DNA of 64,000 bases from Flavobacterium pectinovorum (GCF_006438875.1 NZ_RCZH01000016.1:92526-156525), one strand, 5' to 3'; numbered from the stretch's first letter, positions 15,496-24,705 are shown. Made by a program: numbers and translations. Notes: generated by a model from the sequence alone, not told the origin.

Positions 15496-17097
15496 ATGAA
15501 AAACCAATTAGAGATTACCGAGACGGCAATGGAATTTTTAGCCGAAAAGAACCTTTCTTATCCAAAGATCTGGACCGAAGAAGCGATTGTTTTTATAACC
15601 GATTTGCATCGAAAATTCGAATCGCAACGAAAAATACTGATGTTGCAACGCGATCAAAAACAAGTCACTTTTGATCAGGGAATAATGCCAACTTTTCAAG
15701 CAGAAACTAAAGCCGTCAGAGAAAGCAATTGGGTAGCAGGAGAAATTCCGAAAGATTTATTGGACAGAAGAGTTGAAATTACGGGACCGGTTGATCGCAA
15801 AATGATAATCAACGCATTGAATTCAGGAGCAAAAACTTTTATGGCTGATTTTGAAGATAGTACTTCTCCAACCTGGCAAAATTTAATGGATGGTCAACTG
15901 AATTTGATTGATGCTGTGAATAAAACAATTTCATATACAGATTTGGCTAAACATAAATCGTATCAACTAAATGAAAAGATTGCCACGCTAATTGTTCGTC
16001 CAAGAGGATTGCATCTGCCGGAAAAACATCTTCTGATTGATGGAAATGAAGTTTCTGGTTCTTTGGTAGATTTTGGATTGTATGTTTTTCATAATCATAA
16101 AAGATTACTGGAAAATAATTCGGGACCATATTTCTATATTCCAAAATTAGAACATTATCTGGAAGCGCGCTGGTGGACTACTGTAATTGATTTTACTGAG
16201 GATTATTTAAAATTAGAACGTGGCACCATTAAAGTGACGGTTTTGATTGAAACCATAACAGCAAGTTTTCAATTGGATGAAATCATTTATGAGTTGAAAG
16301 AACATATTGTTGGGCTGAATTGTGGCCGTTGGGATTACATTTTTTCTTATATCAAAAAGTTTAGAAAAAATCCAAAATTCATTGTTCCGGATCGTGATCA
16401 GGTAAATATGACTTCGCCTTTTATGAATGCATACTCGAATTTGGTGATCCAAAGATGTCATAAAAGAGGAATTCACGCAATTGGCGGAATGGCGGCTCAA
16501 ATTCCGATTAAGAATAATGAAGAAGCAAATGCTGCTGCTTTTGCAAAAGTAAAAACAGATAAAGAACGTGAAGTTCGAAACGGTCACGACGGAACCTGGG
16601 TAGCGCATCCGGATTTGGTTGCAATAGCAAAAGAAATTTTTGATAAAGGAATGCCAACTCCAAATCAAATTCACATTAAAAGAGAATATCGCAAAATAAC
16701 GGAAGAAGATTTAATTGAACCACCAATTGGAATCATTACGGAAAATGGTGTTCGCAAAAATATCAATGTTGGAGTTTTGTATTTGGCTTCGTGGTTAAAC
16801 GGACAAGGTGCAGCAGCCTTACATAATTTAATGGAAGATGCGGCAACGGCCGAAATTTCAAGATCGCAATTGTGGCAATGGCTTCAGAATAAAGTGGTTT
16901 TGGATAATGGTCGCAATCTGGATTTGACCTATTATCACGAATTGGCTTTAGATGAATTTAAAAAAATCAAAGATGAATTGGGCGAAGAAAATCACGAAAA
17001 ACGCCAATTTCCTCTAGCCGAAAAAGTCTTGGACAGATTGGTTGTAAATCCCGATTTCGTTGATTTTTTAACCATTCCGTGTTACAAATATTTATAA
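15496..17097 (+). CDS. aceB: Malate synthase A
   Basis: Condenses glyoxylate with acetyl-CoA to malate, the second step of the glyoxylate shunt. The 533-residue length fits malate synthase A. Family blocks include ITGPVDRKMIINALNSGAK, MADFEDSTSPTW, LIVRPRGLHLPEKH, the IETITASFQLDEIIYELKEH active-site region with its catalytic metal-binding Glu, and GGMAAQIPIK. It is the first gene of the shunt, with aceA 359 bp downstream on the same strand, and is divergent from the RamB-like regulator. Confidence 0.97.
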   Translation: MKNQLEITETAMEFLAEKNLSYPKIWTEEAIVFITDLHRKFESQRKILMLQRDQKQVTFDQGIMPTFQAETKAVRESNWVAGEIPKDLLDRRVEITGPVDRKMIINALNSGAKTFMADFEDSTSPTWQNLMDGQLNLIDAVNKTISYTDLAKHKSYQLNEKIATLIVRPRGLHLPEKHLLIDGNEVSGSLVDFGLYVFHNHKRLLENNSGPYFYIPKLEHYLEARWWTTVIDFTEDYLKLERGTIKVTVLIETITASFQLDEIIYELKEHIVGLNCGRWDYIFSYIKKFRKNPKFIVPDRDQVNMTSPFMNAYSNLVIQRCHKRGIHAIGGMAAQIPIKNNEEANAAAFAKVKTDKEREVRNGHDGTWVAHPDLVAIAKEIFDKGMPTPNQIHIKREYRKITEEDLIEPPIGIITENGVRKNINVGVLYLASWLNGQGAAALHNLMEDAATAEISRSQLWQWLQNKVVLDNGRNLDLTYYHELALDEFKKIKDELGEENHEKRQFPLAEKVLDRLVVNPDFVDFLTIPCYKYL

Positions 17098-17136
17098 AGA
17101 ATTAAAAATTTGGAATTAAAAATTAAAAATCTGCCT

Positions 17137-17186
17137 GATTTGCTAAATCTGCGGGCGAATAATTTTTCACGCAGATTTAGCAGATG
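17137..17186. repeat. TTTGCTAAATCTGCG inverted repeat
   Basis: Arms ATTTGCTAAATCTGCG and CGCAGATTTAGCAGAT separated by about 18 bp, right after aceB. A related single arm (CACGCAGATTTTGCAGAT) lies at 21630-21650. Confidence 0.7.
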
Positions 17187-17203
17187 AAATGAGAATATTT
17201 TTT

Positions 17204-17342
17204 TTAAACACATAGAAACATAGATTTTAGTTTATAATAAAAAAGGTAAAAGAAAAAACTAGTTTTCACACATAGCTATGTGTATGAATGCAAGTGAAAC
17301 GCCTTTAACCACAAAGAAAATCTATACTTCTATGTGTTTAAA
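17204..17342. repeat. ACACATAG element, copy 1 (upstream of aceA)
   Basis: Outer arms TTTAAACACATAG and CTATGTGTTTAAA enclose a perfect 16-bp palindrome, ACACATAGCTATGTGT, at 17268-17283. The reverse complement of this element matches copy 2 at 18834-18968, so aceA is bracketed by inverted copies. With the repeat at 17137 it accounts for most of the gene-free stretch 17098-17456. The remainder (17378-17420) is CAGT/ACTG-rich text as at 55893. Confidence 0.85.
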
Positions 17343-17456
17343 AAAATAAAACTCAACAATTAGAAAATGCTTTTTTAAGTCTCAGTAAAAACTGAAAACT
17401 GCGACTGAAAACTGAAAAACTATATTACTCACTAACCAACTTAAACTATATTATTT

Positions 17457-18737
17457 ATGAAAACAACAGAAGACAGAATTCAGGAATTGATTAACGATTG
17501 GATCACGAACCCAAGATGGAAAGGTGTTGAACGCCCTTATACTGCTACAGAAGTGGTTACTCTTCAAGGTTCGTATCAAATTGAGCACTCTATTGCCAAA
17601 ATGGGAGCGCAAAAATTATGGAGAAAGTTAAAAAGTCAGGATTATGTTGCTGGTTTGGGCGCATTAACGGGAAATCAGGCGATTCAGGAAGTCGATGCTG
17701 GTCTTGAAGCGATTTATTTAAGTGGCTGGCAAGTTGCGGCTGATGCAAATTTGGCAGGAGAAATGTATCCTGATCAATCGCTTTATCCTGTAAATAGTGT
17801 ACCAATTGTAGTAAAAAAAATTAATAATGCTTTATTGAGAGCTGATCAGATTCAGGTTGTAAATGAGGTTGAAGATAAAAAAGATTATTTGGTTCCGATT
17901 GTGGCTGATGCCGAAGCAGGTTTTGGCGGAAATCTAAATGCATTTGAATTGATGAAATCAATGATCGAAGCGGGAGCTTCAGGCGTTCATTTTGAAGATC
18001 AGTTAAGTTCAGCAAAAAAATGCGGGCATTTAGGAGGGAAAGTTTTGGTGCCAACGCAGGAAGCGATAAATAAACTGATTGCAGCTCGTTTGGCGGCAGA
18101 TGTTATGGGAGTTTCAACGCTTATCGTTGCGAGAACAGATGCTGATGCAGCAAATTTATTAACCAGTGATGCTGACCCAAGAGATGCTAAATTTATTACA
18201 GGCGAAAAAACGAATGAAGGTTTCTTCTATGTAAACAGCGGAATCGATCAGGGAATTGCGAGAGGTTTGAGCTACGCTCCTTATGCCGATTTAATTTGGA
18301 TGGAAACTAGTAATCCGGATTTGGTTTATGCTAAAAAGTTTGCTGACGCTATGAAAAAAGAATTTCCGGATAAGATGTTAGCGTACAATTGTTCGCCTTC
18401 TTTTAACTGGGCTGCAAAATTATCTGTTGCAGAAATGGAGACATTCAGAGAAGATTTGGCAGCAATGGGTTATAAATTCCAATTTATTACTTTGGCAGGA
18501 TTCCATGCTTTAAATACCAGTATGTTTGAATTGTCTAAAGCATACAAAGAACGCGGAATGGCTGGATATTCTGAATTGCAGGAAAGAGAATTCGCTTTAC
18601 AGCAAAGCGGATTCAGAGCGGTAAAACATCAGGCTTTTGTGGGAACTTCTTATTTTGATGCCGTTCAAAATACGGTAACAATAGGAAAATCAACAACTAC
18701 AGCAATGAAACATTCTACTGAGGTTGAGCAATTTTAA
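17457..18737 (+). CDS. aceA: Isocitrate lyase
   Basis: Cleaves isocitrate to succinate and glyoxylate, the first step of the glyoxylate shunt. The signature KKCGH with catalytic Cys189 is present, as are VADAEAGFGG, the LIVARTDADAA metal-binding segment and the NCSPSFNW motif. Its 426 residues are typical of bacterial enzymes. It follows aceB but is separated by a repeat-filled 359-bp spacer, so it may have its own promoter. A strong terminator follows. Confidence 0.97.
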   Translation: MKTTEDRIQELINDWITNPRWKGVERPYTATEVVTLQGSYQIEHSIAKMGAQKLWRKLKSQDYVAGLGALTGNQAIQEVDAGLEAIYLSGWQVAADANLAGEMYPDQSLYPVNSVPIVVKKINNALLRADQIQVVNEVEDKKDYLVPIVADAEAGFGGNLNAFELMKSMIEAGASGVHFEDQLSSAKKCGHLGGKVLVPTQEAINKLIAARLAADVMGVSTLIVARTDADAANLLTSDADPRDAKFITGEKTNEGFFYVNSGIDQGIARGLSYAPYADLIWMETSNPDLVYAKKFADAMKKEFPDKMLAYNCSPSFNWAAKLSVAEMETFREDLAAMGYKFQFITLAGFHALNTSMFELSKAYKERGMAGYSELQEREFALQQSGFRAVKHQAFVGTSYFDAVQNTVTIGKSTTTAMKHSTEVEQF

Positions 18738-18743
18738 TTCAAT

Positions 18744-18780
18744 AAAAAACCAGTTCAACATTGAACTGGTTTTTCTTTTT
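18744..18780 (+). terminator. Terminator after aceA
   Basis: Stem ACCAGTTCAA/TTGAACTGGT with a 2-nt loop, flanked by A5 and T5. Confidence 0.9.
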
Positions 18781-18833
18781 TACCATTAAGATATTAAGTT
18801 TCATAAAGAAATACTTAGCTGGATGCATTGATT

Positions 18834-18968
18834 TTAACACATAGTGACATAGCTTTTCTTTTTTTAAAAAGGCGCTTCACTGGTCTAAATACACATAGCT
18901 ATGTGTGAAAATCTAGATTTTTTAAAAGAATCTTTTTTTAATTTTTAGATCTATTTTCTATGTGTTAA
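18834..18968. repeat. ACACATAG element, copy 2 (downstream of aceA, inverted)
   Basis: Arms TTAACACATAG and CTATGTGTTAA around the palindrome ACACATAGCTATGTGT at 18891-18906. It is nested inside a further inverted pair, ACCATTAAGATATTAAG-like at 18780-18798 and CTTAATCTCTTAATGGT at 19014-19030. Together these fill the stretch 18781-19040. Confidence 0.85.
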
Positions 18969-19040
18969 ATAATACTTCTATGAATTATATTTAATTTTTT
19001 AAGCTTAATTTTTCTTAATCTCTTAATGGTGAAATTATTT

Positions 19041-19616
19041 TTATTTCTTCAAAAGCCTGGCTTTCATTTTACTGAAAAATTCCGGTGTTACGCCAATGAA
19101 AGACGCGATTTGTTTTTGAGGCACTTTATAAACCAGAGTTCCATATTTATTGCAAAATTTCTCAAATCTTTCTTCTGCAGGCAAACTGAGATTGTCCATC
19201 AATCGCTGTTGATTGGCAACCAATGAATTTTCAATTAGAATTCTGAAAAAACGTTCTAATTTTGGAATCTCAAGATACAATTGTTCTTGGTTTTCTTTGG
19301 ATAATGAAACTACTTCTGCATCTTCTAAAACTTCTATAAAAAGCTGTCCCGGTTTTTGCGAAAAAAAGCTGTACATATCACTCATCCACCAACCTGCACA
19401 GGCAAATGACAGAACATGTTCGACAATATTATCGTTGATATTGAAGCTTCTTAAAATTCCCGAATTGACAAAATAAGAATGTTTACAAACTTCGCCGGCA
19501 TTTAATAAAATCGTTTTGGCTTTGTAAGTCTTTGTTTCTAATTTAGATAAAAAATGAGCTTGCTCTTCAGGAGTTAGAGAAACGTGTTTGGCAATGTTTT
19601 CAAGAATTAACTCCAT
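19041..19616 (-). CDS. Crp/Fnr family transcriptional regulator
   Basis: A 191-residue regulator with an N-terminal cyclic-nucleotide-binding-type beta-roll (AGEVCKHSYFVNSGILRSF, a typical Bacteroidetes variant) and a C-terminal winged helix (PQKQIASFIGVTPEFFSKMKARLL). No Fe-S cysteine cluster is present, so it is not an Fnr-type oxygen sensor. The start overlaps the stop of the upstream gene by one base (TAATG), which suggests translational coupling. It is the last gene of the purT operon. Confidence 0.92.
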   Translation of the reverse strand: MELILENIAKHVSLTPEEQAHFLSKLETKTYKAKTILLNAGEVCKHSYFVNSGILRSFNINDNIVEHVLSFACAGWWMSDMYSFFSQKPGQLFIEVLEDAEVVSLSKENQEQLYLEIPKLERFFRILIENSLVANQQRLMDNLSLPAEERFEKFCNKYGTLVYKVPQKQIASFIGVTPEFFSKMKARLLKK

Positions 19617-19933
19617 TATTTTTCTTTAAGTAAAGTGAATGATGTGGCTTTAAAACGGCCGTTTTCTACTTTTCCGGTAACCGAAGCTTTACGGATTGCG
19701 TTGCAAAAACCATCTTTGGCATGTGCATCACCATGTTTGTCAATTGTTGTTCCATCAACGAAATAAGCTTTTCCGTCAATGCGAACGGCTAAATCACAGC
19801 TTTTGCCTTTCATTCCAAATTGGCATTCGCCACAAGATACTTCAACGATTAGAGGCTCGTCAATAATTATTGTTTTTTGTGCCTGTGTTGAAATTCCCAT
19901 AAATAGGAATAGTATAAATAGTACTTTTTTCAT
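19616..19933 (-). CDS. Small secreted protein, DUF6370-like
   Basis: A 105-residue protein with a signal peptide (residues 1-18, cut likely after TQAQ). The mature part has VSCGECQFGMKGKSCDLAVRIDGK, with CxxC plus a third Cys, and later HAKDGFCNAIRKASVTG. This pattern matches small periplasmic proteins annotated DUF6370 in Bacteroidetes; I name the family from memory. The cysteines and histidines suggest metal binding, which is inference. It sits 2 bp after purT and overlaps the Crp-like gene. Confidence 0.8.
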   Translation of the reverse strand: MKKVLFILFLFMGISTQAQKTIIIDEPLIVEVSCGECQFGMKGKSCDLAVRIDGKAYFVDGTTIDKHGDAHAKDGFCNAIRKASVTGKVENGRFKATSFTLLKEK

Positions 19934-19935
19934 TT

Positions 19936-21096
19936 TTAAGAATTTACAGTGATTAATTTTGAAGTCGTTTTGGCGCGTTCTACAATTTCTTCGATTGGAG
20001 TTGCCAGTGAATCGTAACTTAAGACAACACCCATTCGGCGATAAGGTCTTGAAGTTGGTTTTCCGAAGATTCTGAAATCAGTTTTTGGTAAAGCAGCTAC
20101 TTTTTTAATTCCGGCAAAAGTTGGATTGCTGGAATCTTCAGATGCTAAAATTACGGCGCTTGCTCCGGCTTTTTCCAATGTAATTTCGAAAATAGGCAAG
20201 CTTAAAATGGCACGTAAATGCAATTCGAATTCGTTGAAGTTTTGTGTTCCTGCTAAGGTTACCATTCCGGTATCGTGTGGGCGAGGAGAAAGTTCAGAGA
20301 AATAAACACCATCATTTGTCAGGAAAAATTCAACTCCAAAAAGACCTGCTCCACCCAATGCTTCGGTAATTTTTTCGGCCATATCCTGCGCTTCGTACAA
20401 ATCAGCTTCAGAAACTTTTGCGGGTTGCCAGCTTTCCTGATAATCGCCACGCTCTTGTCGGTGGCCAATTGGTGCACAAAAAAGCGTTGGATTGTTATTT
20501 TGAGTAATCGTTAAAAGCGTAATTTCCGAATTGAAATCTACAAATGCTTCTACAATAACTTCGATAACATCGCCACGCGAACCTGCAACAGCATATTGCC
20601 ATGCTTTCTCGATATCATTTTCGGTTTTTATGGTCGATTGTCCTTTTCCGGAAGAAGACATTAAAGGTTTTACAACACACGGAATTCCAACTTCCTGAAC
20701 GGCTTTTTGAAGTTCTTCTGCCGAAGTTGCGTATTGATATTTGGCTGTTTTTAGTCCAAGTTCTTTTGAAGCTAAATCACGAATGGCTTTGCGATTCATA
20801 GTAAAGTTTGCTGCTTTCGCAGAAGGAACTACAGTAATACCTTGTTTTTCGTAATCGTAAAAACGTTCGGTACGAATGGCTTCTATTTCGGGAACTATAA
20901 AATCGGGTTTGTGTTTGGCTACGATTCGGTCAAGAGCTTCGCCGTCGAGCATATTGATGACTTCAAAACCATGTGCAACTTGCATCGCAGGGGCATTTTC
21001 GTAACTGTCAACTGCAATTATGGTTTGTCCGATTCGTTGTGCGGCAATGACAAATTCTTTGCCTAATTCGCCTGAACCTAGGAGTAGTATTTTCAT
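19936..21096 (-). CDS. purT: Formate-dependent phosphoribosylglycinamide formyltransferase
   Basis: ATP-grasp enzyme that makes formyl-GAR from GAR, formate and ATP in purine synthesis. The N-terminal GSGELGKEFVIAAQRIG, the VPEIEAIRTERFYDYE block, VVKPLMSSSGKGQS (ATP-grasp glycine-rich loop) and FGVEFFL with SPRPHDTGMVTL are all PurT hallmarks. Its 386 residues are full length. It is preceded 5 bp upstream by a membrane protein gene and followed by two small genes in the same direction. Confidence 0.96.
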   Translation of the reverse strand: MKILLLGSGELGKEFVIAAQRIGQTIIAVDSYENAPAMQVAHGFEVINMLDGEALDRIVAKHKPDFIVPEIEAIRTERFYDYEKQGITVVPSAKAANFTMNRKAIRDLASKELGLKTAKYQYATSAEELQKAVQEVGIPCVVKPLMSSSGKGQSTIKTENDIEKAWQYAVAGSRGDVIEVIVEAFVDFNSEITLLTITQNNNPTLFCAPIGHRQERGDYQESWQPAKVSEADLYEAQDMAEKITEALGGAGLFGVEFFLTNDGVYFSELSPRPHDTGMVTLAGTQNFNEFELHLRAILSLPIFEITLEKAGASAVILASEDSSNPTFAGIKKVAALPKTDFRIFGKPTSRPYRRMGVVLSYDSLATPIEEIVERAKTTSKLITVNS

Positions 21097-21101
21097 TTTG
21101 T

Positions 21102-21581
21102 TTAATTTAGAGGTTGGGTATTTTGGCTTGCTTTTACAATTATCAAACTGCTTATAAAAGTTAAAAACATTAATATAAATGATAGAAATAAAATCGTTAA
21201 TAGTGAAAATAAAATTTGATACGGAATTTGCACATTAAATACTGATGAAATTCCGTTTCCGAATAATCCAATAAGATATATTGTAAAAAGAGCGGTTATA
21301 ATTTTTGAACTTACTCCGAAAGAAAATTGGGAACAAGCTTTGAAATAATGAACTTGATTTAATGATGTGCTTATTTTTTTAGAGGTATTCCAAAATAGAA
21401 AAACTATAAATAATGGAAATAAAATCCCCCAGAAAATTGGATTCCAAAACATACCGAAATTGCAAATTTGTATGCATTGAAAAATAAAATAGCTGTTTGA
21501 AAATATTAATAAGGGAAAAAAAAGACACACAAAAAATCCAGCTATAATTGAATGCTTTTGGATGCTATTTTTGGTTTCCAT
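21102..21581 (-). CDS. Four-helix membrane protein of unknown function
   Basis: Not recognised. It has 159 residues with four hydrophobic segments (about 13-30, 46-64, 92-112 and 122-148) and short polar loops. It is the first gene of the tightly packed purT operon (5-bp gap). Membership of that operon is the only hint of role. Confidence 0.65.
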   Translation of the reverse strand: METKNSIQKHSIIAGFFVCLFFPLLIFSNSYFIFQCIQICNFGMFWNPIFWGILFPLFIVFLFWNTSKKISTSLNQVHYFKACSQFSFGVSSKIITALFTIYLIGLFGNGISSVFNVQIPYQILFSLLTILFLSFILMFLTFISSLIIVKASQNTQPLN

Positions 21582-21701
21582 TTAAATTTAGTTTTGAGAG
21601 TAAAGATAAATAAAATGAAATTTATTCTCACGCAGATTTTGCAGATTCGGCAGATTTAATTTAAATGAAAATTTAATTTTTACGCAAAGTAATCATATAG
21701 T

Positions 21702-21806
21702 TTGTCATTTCGACGCAGGAGAAATCTTCGCAAGAAGCTCGACAAAGATTAGCGATTTTCTTTGTCGATTTACGAGTGTGATTTCTCCCTTCGGTCGAAA
21801 TGACAA
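21702..21806. repeat. GTCATTTCGACG inverted-repeat element, copy 2
   Basis: Left arm from 21702 (TTGTCATTTCGACGCAGGAG) and right arm ending at 21806 (CTCCCTTCGGTCGAAATGACAA), with interior GCTCGACAAAGATTAG. It is homologous to 13262-13361. With the next element it fills the stretch 21582-21988. Confidence 0.8.
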
Positions 21807-21853
21807 GATTGTGAGGTAATTGCACTTAGTAAACAAATGTTCTTGTTTTACGG

Positions 21854-21950
21854 TTTGCGTGAGGGATAGAAGAGAAAAGCCCACAGCCTGACGAAGGAAG
21901 TGCGAGGACTTGTAACGAATAGCCCGACCCGGAGGGACACGCCCAAAATA
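21854..21950 (+). repeat. GC-rich GCCCACAGCCTGACGAAG element, copy 1 (intact); candidate structured RNA
   Basis: A 97-bp block noticeably richer in GC than its surroundings. It opens with TTTGCGTGAGGGATAG, contains AGCCCACAGCCTGACGAAG, GTGCGAGGACTTG and AATAGCCCGACCC, and closes with CACGCCCAAAATA. GCGTG near its start can pair with CACGC near its end. A second copy at 26095-26346 is interrupted by an insertion. No credible ORF was found: the frames crossing it show no family similarity. Confidence 0.7.
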
Positions 21951-21988
21951 AAAAAAACCGACACTCATAAAGTATCGGTTTTGTGTTT

Positions 21989-23863
21989 TTAATGAAAATG
22001 ATCTTCTTCAATTTCAAATTCGGCATCTTTTTCCCAAATTTCCATTTCACAAGGTTTGCAATTGAATTTTAGTTTGTATTCAAGTTCGCCTTGTTTTAAA
22101 ACCAATGGTTCTTTTACTTTAACACCCATTATATCTTTTTGGTGTATTGGGCATTTTTTTAATTCGTATTTGATGCAATATTTCGTAGTCATCACGCGAG
22201 ATTTTCCTGGATCCCATTGCAATTCGAATGCTTTTTCAATTTCGGTAACACCATGACGTTCGTAGAATTTACGGGCCGTTTTGTTCGAAACATTATACAT
22301 GAAATCCAGTTTGGTTTCAGGATATGGATGCGAAGTTTTTACCAATTGGTGTTCTTCACGTACGTAATTTGCCAAACGAATTTCAGATAATTGTTCGAAA
22401 ACGTTTCTCCTCATTTCGTTTATTTTTGAAATAGGAAGGAACCAGTTTTGAGTGAACATCACGCTAATTTCATCGGCATTATAAGGGGTGAAACCCGTTT
22501 TAGCCAATTGTGTTTTGATGTTTTCTTCGATCGATTCGTTATTCTTGGTTGTTTCTTTTGAATGTTCTAAAGTAACGATGCTTACATTTCCGTCTTCGTC
22601 GGTTGCAATTAATTCGAAACCATTTTCGTTTTCTGTAAGTAATAAAGTTGTGCTGATTTTTCGAACAGCACTATGTTCTTTTTCTACAATTTTGATGAAT
22701 GCAGCATCATTGTTACGGTAGATAAAAGTTCCTTCTTTTACTTCTTTTAAAACGTTTGGATAAATTTTACCGTTTTCGGCCTTGTTTACATAAATTCCGT
22801 CGGCTTCGTTGTTTTCATTGATGAAACAAAGTCCGTCGCCGTTGTTTAACAATTCTCCGTTTTCGATTTCGTAAGCATTTCCAACAGTTCGGATTAGTTT
22901 ACCAATATATTGTCCTTTTGATTTTGGGCTTTCCCAAGATCCAATACTATTATTTCTATCGTTTACAAAATAATCGGTATAACCGCGGTTGAAAGTTCTG
23001 TTTAAAGAAGAATCGAAAGTATAGGTACATGTTCCTGATGAAGCTTTCGTGTATTTGTCGTTTCCTTCGGCTTCTAAGAAACTATCTAGTTTTTGACGAA
23101 GATAAGATACATTGTTTTTTACATAAACAATATCTTTCAATCTTCCTTCGATTTTAAAAGAAACGATTCCGGCTTCAATAAGATTCGGAATTTGCTCTGA
23201 AATATCTAAATCTTTAATAGAAAGTAAGTGACTGTTTTTGATTAAAGTATCTCCGTTTCCGTCAATTAAATTATAAGGTAAACGACAGTTTTGGGCACAA
23301 GAACCACGATTGGCACTGCGTTCTCCGTTTGCAACACTCATATAGCAGTTTCCGCTGAAGGATACGCATAAAGCTCCGGTTACAAAGAATTCTAGTTCAA
23401 CATCAGCTTCGTCGTAAATTGTTTTAATTTGATGCAAGTTCAATTCGCGGGCCAAAACCACACGTTTGATTCCGGCATCTTTCAAGAATTTAATTTTATC
23501 AGCATCACGATTATTGGCTTGTGTACTGGCGTGAAGTACGATAGGAGGTAACTCCATTTCCATAATTGCCATATCCTGAATAATCAGGGCATCAACACCA
23601 ATGTCATATAATTCATAGATCATTTGTCGACACGTTTCAAGTTCGTTGTCGTACAAAATGGTATTCATTACTACAAAAACCTGAGCATTAAATAAATGCG
23701 CATATTTTACTAATGCAGCTACATCTTCGATTGAATTGTTGGCATTAGAACGGGCACCAAATTGTGGAGCACCAATATAAACAGCATCGGCACCACTATT
23801 TATCGCGGCCATTCCTCCAATTAAATCTTTTGCTGGAGCTAATATTTCAATCTTCTTCTTCAT
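21989..23863 (-). CDS. Peptidase U32 family protein (RlhA/YhbU-like)
   Basis: A 624-residue U32 protein. Family members characterised in E. coli (RlhA, TrhP) hydroxylate cytidine or uridine in rRNA or tRNA and are not proteases. The N-terminal TIM-barrel-like half starts with ILAPAKDLIGGMAAINSGADAVYIG. A cysteine set CVSFSGNC and RGSCAQNCRLPY fits the Fe-S ligands proposed for this family. A C-terminal extension has CPIHQK and NCKPCEM. The length resembles RlhA more than TrhP, but the target RNA cannot be told from sequence. It is monocistronic. Confidence 0.85.
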   Translation of the reverse strand: MKKKIEILAPAKDLIGGMAAINSGADAVYIGAPQFGARSNANNSIEDVAALVKYAHLFNAQVFVVMNTILYDNELETCRQMIYELYDIGVDALIIQDMAIMEMELPPIVLHASTQANNRDADKIKFLKDAGIKRVVLARELNLHQIKTIYDEADVELEFFVTGALCVSFSGNCYMSVANGERSANRGSCAQNCRLPYNLIDGNGDTLIKNSHLLSIKDLDISEQIPNLIEAGIVSFKIEGRLKDIVYVKNNVSYLRQKLDSFLEAEGNDKYTKASSGTCTYTFDSSLNRTFNRGYTDYFVNDRNNSIGSWESPKSKGQYIGKLIRTVGNAYEIENGELLNNGDGLCFINENNEADGIYVNKAENGKIYPNVLKEVKEGTFIYRNNDAAFIKIVEKEHSAVRKISTTLLLTENENGFELIATDEDGNVSIVTLEHSKETTKNNESIEENIKTQLAKTGFTPYNADEISVMFTQNWFLPISKINEMRRNVFEQLSEIRLANYVREEHQLVKTSHPYPETKLDFMYNVSNKTARKFYERHGVTEIEKAFELQWDPGKSRVMTTKYCIKYELKKCPIHQKDIMGVKVKEPLVLKQGELEYKLKFNCKPCEMEIWEKDAEFEIEEDHFH

Positions 23864-24003
23864 CTCTAAAACTTTAGGCTTTTGTGGTATTCATTGAAAA
23901 AAGTTTGCAAAGTTCTTATATTTTATTTGAGTTTGCTAATGCTGAAGTGACTTTTTTTGAAATAGTTAACTAATATGGAATGATAATATTTAAGGTTTCA
24001 AAT

Positions 24004-24549
24004 TTATTTGTTGGGTTCGTAGATAAGTTGAACAACGCCTGATTTGAAAATATTTGTTTTAAGTAATCTTAATTCTATTCGTTCTTTTAAGTCTTCAAAC
24101 AATGGTTTGCCATTTCCTAAAGCTATTGGATGAACGGATATTCTGTATATGTCGATAAGATTTAATTGAATAAATGTTTTAATAAGGCTAGCTCCGCCAT
24201 ATAACCAAATATCTTTTCCGGATTGTTGTTTAATCTCAATTACTTTATTTAAAATATCAGAGTTTACAAATATGGCATTTTGATCTTCTCTATTTTGACT
24301 TGAAAAGACATATTTTTCCTTTGAGTGTACTCCTTTCCAAAGTTGTTTTTCGGCTGGACTGGCATTTTGATCTGGTTGATAATTACCCCAGGCGTCATAA
24401 CTAACGCGACCATAAAAAATAGTATCTATGCCAGATAAAAAACCATCAAAATCCATATCATCGTCCATAATACACCAATCGATTTCTCCATTTGGTCCTT
24501 CAATAAAACCGTCTAAAGTTACTGCTAAATCTAAAATTACTTTTTTCAT
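24004..24549 (-). CDS. Dihydrofolate reductase-like (RibD C-terminal domain) protein
   Basis: A 181-residue single-domain reductase of the RibD-C/YwjB type. It opens with the family sequence LDLAVTLDGFIEGPNGEIDW, then FYGRVSYDAWG, and has IWLYGGASLIKTFIQLNLID, the NADPH-binding segment. The substrate is unknown; such standalone proteins are usually not folate enzymes. It lies alone on the minus strand. Confidence 0.88.
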   Translation of the reverse strand: MKKVILDLAVTLDGFIEGPNGEIDWCIMDDDMDFDGFLSGIDTIFYGRVSYDAWGNYQPDQNASPAEKQLWKGVHSKEKYVFSSQNREDQNAIFVNSDILNKVIEIKQQSGKDIWLYGGASLIKTFIQLNLIDIYRISVHPIALGNGKPLFEDLKERIELRLLKTNIFKSGVVQLIYEPNK

Positions 24550-24611
24550 TGTGTAGTTTATGTTTTTATAGAATATGATATAAAAATATATTATTTCAGT
24601 TTTTAATAAAA

Positions 24612-24650
24612 CAAAAAACTACTTAGTTTATTAACCAAGTAGTTTTTTTG
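24612..24650 (-). terminator. Terminator after the small outer-membrane protein gene
   Basis: An ACTACTTGG-type hairpin with an A/T-rich loop and a T run on either strand. It is nearly identical to the hairpin at 25372-25411. Confidence 0.7.
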
Positions 24651-24705
24651 TTCTTGAAATAGTATAAATATTTAGATTTTTTATGTCAGATTATATATTT
24701 CGTTT

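Noticed and set aside
16213..16674. 153-codon frame antisense to aceB
   Set aside because: A shadow of a strongly conserved coding region; no promoter or family similarity.
21705..22050. Two overlapping minus-strand frames of 87 and 74 codons
   Set aside because: They translate the dispersed repeats at 21702-21950. The second also overlaps the U32 gene.
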